Shown: positions 15,271 to 21,668 of the stretch, piece by piece
Position numbering within the stretch: the first letter of the stretch is position 1
Layout of the letters: every line of letters starts with the position of its first letter
NCBI GenBank assembly: GCA_045597645.1
Contig: JAZLKM010000061.1
Location: 1-22,154 of the forward strand
DNA length: 22,154 bases
Reading direction: 5' to 3'
Source of the DNA: JAKSSE01 sp045597645
Lineage (GTDB): Bacteria; Bacillota; Clostridia; Lachnospirales; Lachnospiraceae
The notes under the pieces: generated by a model
What the model was told of the DNA's origin: nothing
Database searches by the model: none
Seen by the model: only the letters and a program-made list of their open reading frames with translations
Translations under genes and position numbers: made by a program

Positions 15271-15600
15271 ATGAAGTATTCAATCAAAGATCTTACTGAT
15301 GCAATTAGTTGCAGCAAGGCCGCTGAGCTTGTAAGCAAAGTGAAGAGAGAGCCAGTCATAATCGAAGAGAAGAAGACTAGCCCGTGGAAAATAGTTCTTA
15401 TAGTCATTGGTGTTCTCGCAGTAGTAGGTACAGCAGCATACTTCCTGTATCGTTACTTCTGTCCGGATTATCTGGATGATTTTGATGATGATTTCGACGA
15501 CGAGTTCGACGATGATTTCTTCGAGGATGAGGACGACGAGGTTGAGGTTAAGACCGAGGCCAAGGAAGAGGCTAAGGACGAGGCAGCAGCTGAGGAATAA
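15271..15600 (+). CDS. Small single-pass membrane protein with acidic tail, unknown function
   Basis: The product has 109 residues, with AAAGGAGGG before the ATG. A soluble N-terminus of about 38 residues (MKYSIKDLTDAISCSKAAEL) is followed by one membrane segment (about 41-60, IVLIVIGVLAVVGTAAYFLY). The C-terminal tail of about 45 residues is almost entirely Asp, Glu and Phe, then Lys/Glu/Ala. By the positive-inside rule the RYF side and the Lys-rich KREP/EEKK side compete, so orientation is unclear. The gene has its own promoter and a strong terminator. I do not recognise its family; a polyacidic tail could bind cations or a basic partner. Confidence 0.82.
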   Translation: MKYSIKDLTDAISCSKAAELVSKVKREPVIIEEKKTSPWKIVLIVIGVLAVVGTAAYFLYRYFCPDYLDDFDDDFDDEFDDDFFEDEDDEVEVKTEAKEEAKDEAAAEE

Positions 15601-15616
15601 GTATTATAGTTATCAC

Positions 15617-15650
15617 GGCGGAGCTAAAAAATGGCTCCGCCTTATTTTTT
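15617..15650 (+). terminator. Rho-independent terminator
   Basis: A perfect 8-bp GC-rich stem GGCGGAGC (15617-15624) and GCTCCGCC (15634-15641) is followed by TTATTTTTT. It ends the small membrane protein transcript, 16 bases after the stop. Confidence 0.9.
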
Positions 15651-15677
15651 CTAAGACGAGTATTTTCAAGGAGACTT

Positions 15678-16910
15678 ATGCGTAAGAAAAAGGGACTAGC
15701 ACCATTACTTTTGGAAATAGAGCCAGCATGTGAGTATTTTGGGAGATGCGGAGGCTGTACATACCAGGGAATCACCTTGGGACGAGAAGAGGAGATTAAG
15801 ACTAAGGAGATAAGAGAGCTTTTCGTACCTGAAATGGGGGATGAACTGTTTGATGGGATTTTTGAAGGAATCATACAGTCACCTGAGGTTGACGGATACA
15901 GAAACAAAATGGAGTTCTCATTCGGGGATAGCATGAAGGACGGACCGCTGGAGCTGGGAATGCATAGGCGCGGAAGCTTCTATGACATAGTAACCGTGGA
16001 CGGATGCCGTATAGCTGATGAGGATTTTAGCCTCGCAATTAGAGCTACTCTTGATTTCTTTAGAAATGCTGGCACTACATATTTCCATAAAATGAGACAT
16101 ACAGGATTTCTGAGACATCTTTTGGTGCGCAAGGCGAAAAAGACAGGAGAGATTCTGATAGACATAGTGACAACGTCTGAAAGCGAGGAAGTGGCTGACC
16201 CTAAGTCGTTACTTGCAGAATATGCAGCTATGCTCGTGTCACAGCCGTTTGCTGGCAAGCTGGCCGGAGTACTGCATACAACCAATGACTCTGTAGCAGA
16301 TACTATTACTGACCAGGGCACAGAAATATTATGGGGAAATGATTACTTCTACGAAGAACTTCTGGGGCTTAAGTTTAAGATTACTCCGTTTTCATTTTTT
16401 CAGACCAATTCGCTTGGAGCGGAGCTACTGTATGGCAAGGCCAGGGAGTACATAAAGAGCTCGAATGATGGCAATCTAGGTACTTTATTCGATCTATATT
16501 CCGGCACCGGGACTATAGCACAGATTATGTCTCCGGCAGCGGCAGAGGTGATTGGCATTGAGATAGTCGAGGAGGCAGTGGAGGCTGCCAAGGAGAATGC
16601 GGCGTTAAACGGACTTGCGAACTGTAGATTTATAGCGGGCGATGTGCTAAAGGAGCTCGCAGGTGTAGAGGAGAAACCGGACTATATCATTCTCGACCCG
16701 CCACGTGATGGCGTGCATCCCAAAGCTCTAAAGATGATATTGGAATATGGCGTTGATAATATTCTGTATATCGCATGCAAGGCTTCCAGCCTGGCAAGAG
16801 ACCTGCCGGTGATGAGAGCCGCCGGATATGAGCCCAGGAGAATGTGCTGTGTAGAAATGTTCCCAAGAACCAAAAATATAGAAACTATTTGCTTGCTCTC
16901 TAAGAAATAG
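15678..16910 (+). CDS. rlmD: 23S rRNA (uracil-C5)-methyltransferase, RlmD/TrmA family
   Basis: The product has 410 residues, and AAGGAG precedes the ATG. An iron-sulfur site is visible as Cys18-x5-Cys24-x2-Cys27 (CEYFGRCGGC), with Cys110 in VDGCRIADE as the likely fourth ligand. The methyltransferase part has FFQTNSLGAELLY, the SAM-binding LFDLYSGTGTIAQIM, LDPPRDGVHPKAL (Asp340) and the catalytic Cys367 in YIACKASSLARDLP. The TRAM domain found at the N-terminus of E. coli RlmD is missing, because the cluster motif begins at residue 18. The exact uracil modified (1939 or 747) cannot be told from sequence. Confidence 0.9.
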   Translation: MRKKKGLAPLLLEIEPACEYFGRCGGCTYQGITLGREEEIKTKEIRELFVPEMGDELFDGIFEGIIQSPEVDGYRNKMEFSFGDSMKDGPLELGMHRRGSFYDIVTVDGCRIADEDFSLAIRATLDFFRNAGTTYFHKMRHTGFLRHLLVRKAKKTGEILIDIVTTSESEEVADPKSLLAEYAAMLVSQPFAGKLAGVLHTTNDSVADTITDQGTEILWGNDYFYEELLGLKFKITPFSFFQTNSLGAELLYGKAREYIKSSNDGNLGTLFDLYSGTGTIAQIMSPAAAEVIGIEIVEEAVEAAKENAALNGLANCRFIAGDVLKELAGVEEKPDYIILDPPRDGVHPKALKMILEYGVDNILYIACKASSLARDLPVMRAAGYEPRRMCCVEMFPRTKNIETICLLSKK

Positions 16911-16916
16911 CGCAAT

Positions 16917-16939
16917 AGTGGGGACGGTCCTAATGGCAC
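16917..16939. repeat. REP-like relic
   Basis: The stretch beginning AGTGGGGACGGTCC resembles the AGTGGGGACGGTTC repeats scattered in Clostridia, where they are often linked to RAYT transposases. It occurs once here, right after the methyltransferase stop, with no transposase nearby. Weak evidence. Confidence 0.3.
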
Positions 16940-16959
16940 GGTGAAGAATAGGAAATAAT

Positions 16960-17370
16960 ATGGTGAAAGCAATAGTAAAAGATCCGCTGTTTCTTGCTCA
17001 AAAGTCGGAGCCAGCGACTGAAGCTGACAAGCAGGTAGTCATAGATCTGTTGGATACGCTTCGCACGAATATTGGGCGTTGCGTAGGTATGGCGGCTAAT
17101 ATGATAGGTGTGAAAAAGAATATTATAGTGGTGGCAGCAGGACCGTTTCAATTTGCGATGATAAATGCCACTATTACCAAGAAAACAGGGGCTTTTCAAA
17201 CAGAGGAAGGCTGCTTGTCCTTAGCAGGTGCTAGACCGTGTACCCGATATCAAGAAATCGAGGTTGACTATTTAGACCAGGATTTCAAGCCACAGCACGG
17301 TAAGTACACCGGGTGGACAGCCCAGATAATTCAACATGAGCTCGACCATGTAGCAGGAATATTGATATAG
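16960..17370 (+). CDS. def: Peptide deformylase (short form)
   Basis: The product has 136 residues, shorter than E. coli Def (169). TAGGAA lies before the ATG. All three family motifs are recognisable. Motif I is VGMAANMIG, in place of the usual GxGLAAxQ, with Met where Gln normally lies. Motif II is EEGCLSL, with metal ligand Cys85. Motif III is QHELDH, with His126, Glu127 and His130. It removes the formyl group from nascent proteins or a related N-formyl substrate. The altered motif I suggests a divergent subgroup that may be secondary to a housekeeping deformylase elsewhere. The MazG-like gene follows after 29 bases. Confidence 0.85.
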   Translation: MVKAIVKDPLFLAQKSEPATEADKQVVIDLLDTLRTNIGRCVGMAANMIGVKKNIIVVAAGPFQFAMINATITKKTGAFQTEEGCLSLAGARPCTRYQEIEVDYLDQDFKPQHGKYTGWTAQIIQHELDHVAGILI

Positions 17371-17399
17371 GCAAGCTAAAGAATGGAAGGAATACAATA

Positions 17400-17726
17400 A
17401 TGAGTGAGTTTAGCATAGGCGAAATGCTTTCCATGCAACAAAAATTGCAAGAAAAATATGCCGATAAGTGGGAGCCTATTGGGCCGGATGCTGGAAAACA
17501 TAAGCTACTTTGGATGATAGGTGAAATAAGTGAAGTCGCAGATATCATTAAGAAAAATGGAGAGACTGCAGCACTAGAAAATAAGGAGCTTCGGCAGAAT
17601 CTTATCGAGGAAATGGCAGATGTCTTGATGTACTATAATGACGTTCTATTATGCTATGGCATTAAGGAAGATGAGCTTAAGGAGGCTTATATAGCAAAGT
17701 TCAAAAACAACATGAAGCGCTGGTAG
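17400..17726 (+). CDS. MazG-like nucleotide pyrophosphohydrolase family protein
   Basis: The product has 108 residues, mostly helical. The helix pair typical of all-alpha NTP pyrophosphatases is present: GEISEVADIIKKNG and later LIEEMADVLMYYNDVLL, whose Glu and Asp residues normally bind magnesium. Single-domain members hydrolyse non-canonical or alarmone nucleotides; the substrate here is unknown. The upstream ribosome site is modest (GGAAGGAA at about 17383-17391). It probably shares a transcript with the deformylase gene and is followed by a deformylase fragment. Confidence 0.78.
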   Translation: MSEFSIGEMLSMQQKLQEKYADKWEPIGPDAGKHKLLWMIGEISEVADIIKKNGETAALENKELRQNLIEEMADVLMYYNDVLLCYGIKEDELKEAYIAKFKNNMKRW

Positions 17727-17750
17727 GCTTTGATTGCTCGCGCGTCTAAT

Positions 17751-17906
17751 AGCAGGGCCGTTTCAATTTTCGATGATAAATGCTGCTATTACTAAAAAAT
17801 CAGGACCGTTTCAAACAGAGGAAGGATGCCTGTCATTAATGGGCGTTAGACCGTGTACTAGATATAAAGAAATCGAGTTGACTATTTGGACCAAAATTTC
17901 AAGCTC
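17751..17906 (+). pseudogene. Truncated, frameshifted duplicate of the peptide deformylase gene
   Basis: This segment aligns without gaps to 17136-17285 of the intact deformylase gene (offset 615 bases) as far as the region around ATCGAG. One base is then missing (GAGGTTGAC becomes GAGTTGAC), which shifts the frame. The preserved part reads GPFQFSMINAAITKK, then TEEGCLSLMGVRPCTRY, so motif II survives, while motif I (the front half) and motif III (the HELDH end) are absent. It is about 80-85% identical to its parent by eye. It is a decayed copy, left of the LytTR regulator. Confidence 0.85.
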
Positions 17907-17909
17907 TAT

Positions 17910-17941
17910 TTCCAAAATTGATTAAATTTTTCCAAATTTGA
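17910..17941 (+). promoter_or_regulatory. Paired 12-bp direct repeat, site A (likely LytTR-regulator site)
   Basis: TTCCAAAATTGA (17910-17921) and TTCCAAATTTGA (17930-17941) have a 20-bp period. A TATAA-like GATAAA follows at 17948. It lies 85 bases upstream of the LytTR response regulator gene, fitting autoregulation. LytTR proteins such as AgrA and ComE are known to bind paired direct repeats with about two helical turns between them. Two more copies occur at 18753 and 21667. Confidence 0.65.
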
Positions 17942-17958
17942 AATAAGGATAAACAATA

Positions 17959-18015
17959 CCTACCATAAATTCGATAAAGATGAAAAGGTGTATTAACCAT
18001 GAATTTTATGGTAGG
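17959..18015 (+). promoter_or_regulatory. Leader hairpin that could mask the regulator's ribosome site
   Basis: CCTACCATAAATTC (17959-17972) pairs with GAATTTTATGGTAGG (18001-18015), a 14-bp stem with one bulged T. The right arm includes the AGG of the AGGAG Shine-Dalgarno (18013-18017) of the response regulator gene. Folding would lower translation until the stem opens. Confidence 0.55.
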
Positions 18016-18025
18016 AGTTTTGCTT

Positions 18026-18751
18026 ATGATAAAAGTTGCAATTTGTGAGAGTGACTTATCATTCCTTGAGAAGGAGAAAAAATTAATAGAGTCGTATTTG
18101 CATGGCTATGAGATAAATAGTGAAATTGAAACTTTTACATCAAGTGAGGAGTTAATAAAGACAAATGCAAATAGATTTGACATGATTTTTCTAGATGTTG
18201 AATTGACAGGTATGAGTGGAATAGATGCAGCTAAGTGGTTGAGGGAGAAAGGAACAAAGTCTCACATCATCTTTATTTCTGCATCTTCTGAATATTTGTC
18301 AGAGGGGTACAAAGTCGAGGCGCATAGATATCTGCTGAAAAATGACGAAAAGTTTGGCGAGTCATTTAGCGAATGTATGGAAAGCGTCATAGCCAAACTT
18401 CAAATGGAAGACAGCAAAATAAGTATTGATGTAAAAGGTGGTGAACTGACAGTAGCACCAATGAAAATACTGTACGCAGAGAGTAATGTTCACAGAGTCA
18501 CATTATATATTTTAAATCAAGCAGGAACTTTAGACGAATATTATACGTATGATCGTTTGGATAACGTTCAAAATAAACTAGAACGATATGGATTTTTGAG
18601 AATACATCAAAGCTATTTGATTAACGGTGAACACTTAAAAAAGGTGCTAAGATATAAAGCTGAATTAGTAAATGGTATAGAGCTTCCAATCTCAAAGAAA
18701 TATTTTAGGAATACAGAGAATTTCTATATTCGGATGAGAGGAGACCTATAG
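18026..18751 (+). CDS. LytTR-family response regulator
   Basis: The product has 241 residues. The ATG at 18026 is chosen because AGGAG lies 8 bases before it. The receiver domain (about 1-120) has the acidic pair in CESD (Glu8, Asp10), the phosphorylation site Asp57 in IFLDVELTGMSG, Ser in FISASSEYLSEG and Lys in YLLKND. The LytTR DNA-binding domain (about 135-241) contains ILYAESNVHRVTLYI, then LERYGFLRIHQSYLINGEHL and ELPISKKYFRN, as in AgrA/LytR relatives. No histidine kinase or signal peptide gene is adjacent, so it is an orphan here. Paired direct repeats lie on both sides of the gene. It is more AT-rich than the upstream genes. Confidence 0.94.
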   Translation: MIKVAICESDLSFLEKEKKLIESYLHGYEINSEIETFTSSEELIKTNANRFDMIFLDVELTGMSGIDAAKWLREKGTKSHIIFISASSEYLSEGYKVEAHRYLLKNDEKFGESFSECMESVIAKLQMEDSKISIDVKGGELTVAPMKILYAESNVHRVTLYILNQAGTLDEYYTYDRLDNVQNKLERYGFLRIHQSYLINGEHLKKVLRYKAELVNGIELPISKKYFRNTENFYIRMRGDL

Positions 18752-18752
18752 T

Positions 18753-18784
18753 TTCCAATATTGAATAAATCGTTCCAAATTTGA
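18753..18784 (+). promoter_or_regulatory. Paired 12-bp direct repeat, site B
   Basis: TTCCAATATTGA (18753-18764) and TTCCAAATTTGA (18773-18784) have a 20-bp period, the same as sites A and C. TATAAA follows at 18791-18796. It begins two bases after the regulator's stop codon. By orientation it would drive transcription rightward across the minus-strand ribbon-helix-helix gene, i.e. antisense to it. Confidence 0.62.
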
Positions 18785-18831
18785 AAACGGTATAAATTTA
18801 TGAATAGAGATATGCGATTATAGTATTAGAA

Positions 18832-18990
18832 CTAATCGTTTTGCGATTTATCCGAAGTAGAGATGTATTCTTTCAAGACCATGTTAATGTATTGACTGAA
18901 TGAACGGTCATCGGCTTCGGCTAATTCCTTTATTTTTTGAACAATATCGCTATCAACTGTAATGCTGATTTTTTCTTTTAATGGTCGCAT
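18832..18990 (-). CDS. Small ribbon-helix-helix (Arc/CopG-like) DNA-binding protein
   Basis: The product has 52 residues. A strong AAAGGAG lies on the minus strand just before the ATG at 18990, and translation starts MRPLKEKISITVDSDIVQKI. The first beta-strand (KEKISITVD) followed by two helices (SDIVQKIKELAEADDRS, FSQYINMVLKEYI) is the classic ribbon-helix-helix layout, including the 'SFSQYINMVLKEY' second helix. Such proteins dimerise and bind short tandem repeats. A 10-bp tandem repeat lies 63 bases upstream of its start, and the same repeat recurs at 21542. No toxin gene is adjacent, so an antitoxin role is not supported. Site B, if active, would produce an antisense transcript over it. 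Confidence 0.82.
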   Translation of the reverse strand: MRPLKEKISITVDSDIVQKIKELAEADDRSFSQYINMVLKEYISTSDKSQND

Positions 18991-19052
18991 GGTATCAGTC
19001 TCCTTTCATTGTATATTAACAACTGGTACGATATAATATGAGAAGGTAAGAA

Positions 19053-19085
19053 AAAGTAGTATAAAGTAGGATAAAAAGTATAAAG
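19053..19085. repeat. 10-bp tandem repeats upstream of the ribbon-helix-helix gene
   Basis: Successive units are AAAGTAGTAT (19053-19062), AAAGTAGGAT (19063-19072) and a degenerate AAAAAGTATA, then AAAG. A 10-bp period on one face of the helix fits binding by ribbon-helix-helix dimers. It lies near the expected -35 region of the minus-strand gene, which suggests autorepression. Two units recur at 21542-21561. Confidence 0.6.
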
Positions 19086-19190
19086 TTTTTTCTCTACTTG
19101 TCCGATAAATGAATTAAAGAGAATAATTAATATATTTTCATAAGAGCGAAATGGATTTCGGATATATTTCTCATGGATAGAGATGCTTAT

Positions 19191-19222
19191 GATATAGTAT
19201 GGATGTGCTATATCTTTTTTTT
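19191..19222 (+). terminator. Rho-independent terminator
   Basis: A perfect 7-bp stem GATATAG (19191-19197) and CTATATC (19208-19214) with a 10-base loop is followed by eight T. No plus-strand gene lies just before it, so it could end a non-coding transcript started at site B about 400 bases upstream. Confidence 0.75.
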
Positions 19223-19406
19223 CAAGTATGTCATTTCTGGCAATGTTTCCAAATCTAAATTTGCATGAATGTTTGTAGGTTTATCGTAGAAGATAGACAC
19301 ATTACTATGGGAAACTGTGTGTTTGTACTACACATTGTTTTATAGGTGGGGTGTCTGGGATGACTGGGCACCCCTGTAAATGACACAATCATTAGGAGGT
19401 AACACA
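19223..19406 (+). other. Structured leader of the three-gene cluster
   Basis: There is no gene here. A GGGGTG (19348-19353)/CACCCC (19369-19374) hairpin lies 20 bases before the ribosome site, and GTGTC (19351-19355) could pair instead with GACAC (19382-19386), so two exclusive folds are possible. A single TTCCAAAT half-site occurs at 19247 without a partner 20 bases away. No clear -35/-10 pair. Not recognisable as a known riboswitch. Confidence 0.4.
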
Positions 19407-20033
19407 ATGAGCGAAATGAATGTGACAGGAGCAGCAGGCACAACTAGTACTTATACTGGGTACAAGGATACAGCAAAGACAGAAGATTCTAGAAAAAAGA
19501 ATAAGAGTGATGGAGCTGCAGAAAGCGGAGCAGTTTACGAGAAAACAAAAGAGCCTGAAAAGAAAGCTACGTACTCTATCAATAAAATGAGCAAAGAGGA
19601 TAGAGCGGCGTTAGTACAGCAGCTGAAGCAGGAAGAAATAGACAGAAGAGGACAGCTTTCAAGTCTGGTTCAGAAAATGTTCAATGGACAGGCTGGCGTG
19701 TCAAAGCTTTCTGAGCTGTTTTCACCAGAGAATCTTAAAAATGTAAGTGCAGAAGATATTGCACAGGCAAAAGAAGATGTTTCTGAGGATGGATACTGGG
19801 GTATTAAGCAGACGTCACAGAGATTGTTCGATTTTGCTTCAGCTCTTGCCGGCGATGATGTTGAAAAGATGAAAGAAATGCAAGAAGCTATGGAAAAAGG
19901 CTTTAAGCAAGCTACAAAGGCCTGGGGCGGAGAGCTTCCGGGAATTTGTCAAGACACCATGAAGGCTGCTAACAAATTGTTTGAAGATTATTATGCATCA
20001 AAGGGTGGAACAAGGACTCAGGAGGTAGAATAA
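19407..20033 (+). CDS. Helical cytosolic-looking protein, unknown function (cluster gene 1)
   Basis: The product has 208 residues. The ATG at 19407 follows AGGAGGT at 19395-19401. There is no signal peptide or membrane segment. Residues 1-60 are low complexity (Thr/Ser/Lys/Glu). Residues 60-205 are helical: SKEDRAALVQQLKQEE, then EDGYWGIKQTSQRLFDFASA, KGFKQATKAWGGELP and a final helix ending DYYASKGG. I associate the motif GYWG-x-QTS-x-R-x-FDFA with uncharacterised Lachnospiraceae proteins; no function is known to me. The next gene starts directly after its stop codon. Confidence 0.8.
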   Translation: MSEMNVTGAAGTTSTYTGYKDTAKTEDSRKKNKSDGAAESGAVYEKTKEPEKKATYSINKMSKEDRAALVQQLKQEEIDRRGQLSSLVQKMFNGQAGVSKLSELFSPENLKNVSAEDIAQAKEDVSEDGYWGIKQTSQRLFDFASALAGDDVEKMKEMQEAMEKGFKQATKAWGGELPGICQDTMKAANKLFEDYYASKGGTRTQEVE

Positions 20034-20729
20034 ATGAGAGGGTTTAATCTCAATATCTCTTCACTCTTTAATAATCTGGGGGCTGGTAATACGTTTGGCT
20101 CTATCAATTTCGGAGACTATGCTTCGATAAAGAATGGCAGTTATGGAAAGCTTGTAAAGTCATATTATGCAGAGCAAAAAAAGTCACCGGAGGGAGATAA
20201 GACATCTGCAGCAAAGCCTGTCAAAAAAGAGGAGTCTGTTGATAAGACTGGACTTAATCAAATGAAAAAAGAAGCAGATGACTTGAAGCTGGCGGCCGAA
20301 GATTTGAATAAAGACGATCTTTGGAAGCAGACGGATGGTGAGTACGACATGGATAAAATTGTCGCTGCGGTGAAATCTTTTGCGAATGAGTACAATGACA
20401 CTGTAAGTCAGGCATCAAAAGTGAATTCGAAGGACGTCGCGCAGGATGTAAACTACATGAAGAGTATGACAAATACTATGTCCAAGGCACTGTCAAAAAT
20501 AGGAGTTACTGTTGGGACTGATGGCAAAATTAATGTAAATGAGGATGAACTCAAAAAAGCAAATGTTAGTAACATCAAGTCTCTATTTTCGGGCTCCGTA
20601 TCATACGGATCGCAGATAGCAAGCAGAGCTCGAGAGATATCTAGAGACACTGTGATGAATTCTAGTATTTACGGAAGCGATGGTGCACTGTCAAACTCAC
20701 TGAATAATATGTTCAATAAGTGGATTTGA
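20034..20729 (+). CDS. FliD C-terminal-like protein, unknown function (cluster gene 2)
   Basis: The product has 231 residues. Its ATG immediately follows the TAA of the upstream gene, with AGGAGGT inside that gene's end, so translation is coupled. There is no signal peptide. Residues 1-45 (GSYGKLVKSYYAEQ) and a Lys/Glu-rich linker precede residues about 107-203. There, a VKSFANEYND helix, LSKIGVTVGTDGKINVNEDE and SNIKSLFSG resemble the C-terminal region of flagellar cap protein FliD (pattern IGIT-dGkLxvde-xF). The FliD N-terminal domain is missing. Resemblance only, judged by eye. It could be a small secreted or assembly protein of filament type. Confidence 0.78.
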   Translation: MRGFNLNISSLFNNLGAGNTFGSINFGDYASIKNGSYGKLVKSYYAEQKKSPEGDKTSAAKPVKKEESVDKTGLNQMKKEADDLKLAAEDLNKDDLWKQTDGEYDMDKIVAAVKSFANEYNDTVSQASKVNSKDVAQDVNYMKSMTNTMSKALSKIGVTVGTDGKINVNEDELKKANVSNIKSLFSGSVSYGSQIASRAREISRDTVMNSSIYGSDGALSNSLNNMFNKWI

Positions 20730-20804
20730 TAGATGTAAGCTCGGGTGAAGCTGCTTTGGATTTCTTTGGTTTTGCAGTGCAGTACTATGCAAGGAGAACG
20801 AGTT

Positions 20805-21548
20805 TTGAGTATAACATTGTACGGAAATTTAAATGGTTATACATATAGGCCACCGCAGATGAATCTGATGAAGTCTGCTAATATTGAGACTAACAATGCT
20901 GTCACATCGAATGGATATGTTGATTTGCCGGCCTTTGATGTGAATATATCTGAGGAAGGGCTGAAAGCTCTCCATGGTAGTAAGCTTCCTGGCAGTGCAG
21001 ATTCATTTGAGACTGCGGCCAAAATTGCGTATATGTCTGAACATCAGCCTATAGAATCCTATGAGAGTAAATTTTCACAGATGATTCCAAGCAACTATGA
21101 AATGAGTGAACGCGGTGAAGCTGTGTATGTTCATCATACAAATGAGGAGAAGGTAGCTGCTCTTAGTGAAGGCTTCAAATCATTAGTTGATGAAATTAAT
21201 AAGGGTTACGATGAAGGAACTAGGGTTCGTTATGTAGAGGATCCTACATCCGAAGATGGATTTAGAAAACTCACAAGAGAGGAAGAACTAGATATTCTTC
21301 AGCAGGAATTTGATGAATTCGTAGATAGCCGTTTTGGAAAACAACGAGTAGCGGAGGACGCAAAGATTAAAGAATCTTTGGATGCGCTCCAGGAACTCAA
21401 GAAATCTCTTGGACGTGGTGAGGTGAAAAAGTATAAGCTGGAGCCATTTTCAGAAAAAGAGGTCGAAAGATTAAAGACAAGAATGCGGAATTATATAAAA
21501 AACAGTGGGAAACTTGTAGTGCCTAGAATGTCAGAAAATAGAAAGTAG
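20805..21548 (+). CDS. Protein of unknown function (cluster gene 3), TTG start
   Basis: The product has 247 residues. I choose the TTG at 20805 because AAGGAG (20791-20796) lies 8 bases upstream; in-frame ATG and GTG codons further up have no ribosome site. The N-terminus SITLYGNLNGYTYRPP is polar, with no signal peptide. Around residue 50 it reads FDVNISEEGLKALHGSKLPG, a motif I have seen in uncharacterised clostridial proteins. The C-terminal 100 residues are charged and helical (REEELDILQQEFDEFVDSR). The gene lies 75 bases after gene 2, probably in the same transcript. Its stop codon lies inside the second 10-bp tandem repeat. Confidence 0.76.
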   Translation: MSITLYGNLNGYTYRPPQMNLMKSANIETNNAVTSNGYVDLPAFDVNISEEGLKALHGSKLPGSADSFETAAKIAYMSEHQPIESYESKFSQMIPSNYEMSERGEAVYVHHTNEEKVAALSEGFKSLVDEINKGYDEGTRVRYVEDPTSEDGFRKLTREEELDILQQEFDEFVDSRFGKQRVAEDAKIKESLDALQELKKSLGRGEVKKYKLEPFSEKEVERLKTRMRNYIKNSGKLVVPRMSENRK

Positions 21549-21565
21549 GACAAAGTAGGATAAAG
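21542..21565. repeat. Second copy of the 10-bp tandem repeat
   Basis: AAAGTAGGAC (21542-21551) and AAAGTAGGAT (21552-21561), then AAAG, match the block at 19053 in 21 of 23 positions by eye. The TAG stop of the preceding gene (21546-21548) is part of the first unit. It could be a second operator for the ribbon-helix-helix protein, or, with the block at 19053, a direct repeat flanking the three-gene cluster. Confidence 0.55.
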
Positions 21566-21611
21566 GGGTTAAGAGCCACATACAGGCTGCCGATATAATA
21601 AGTAGCAATGG

Positions 21612-21668
21612 AAGGCGTATTTTTCAATGGATTGAAGTTCATCGGAAGATGCGTCTTTTTTATTTTTT
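21612..21668 (+). terminator. Terminator of the three-gene cluster
   Basis: AAGGCGTA (21612-21619) pairs with TGCGTCTT (21650-21657) with two wobbles. An inner perfect hairpin TTCAAT-GG-ATTGAA lies in the loop, and a long T-rich tract runs to 21668. The T tract abuts paired repeat site C, so termination and a new promoter overlap. Confidence 0.65.

Noticed and set aside
17980..18048. Short upstream frame overlapping the response regulator start
   Set aside because: No ribosome binding site precedes the ATG at 17980; it probably falls in the loop of the leader hairpin by chance.
18832..18990. Toxin-antitoxin pair based on the ribbon-helix-helix protein
   Set aside because: No toxin-like gene lies next to it on the minus strand; the neighbouring sequence on that side is regulatory only.
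19247..19258. A TTCCAAATCTAA stretch as a fourth LytTR site before the three-gene cluster
   Set aside because: Only the first half of the motif matches and there is no partner 20 bp away on either side.
19053..21565. CRISPR array or integron-like array from the 10-bp repeats
   Set aside because: There are only two or three short units per block, with no spacers, no cas genes and no integrase.
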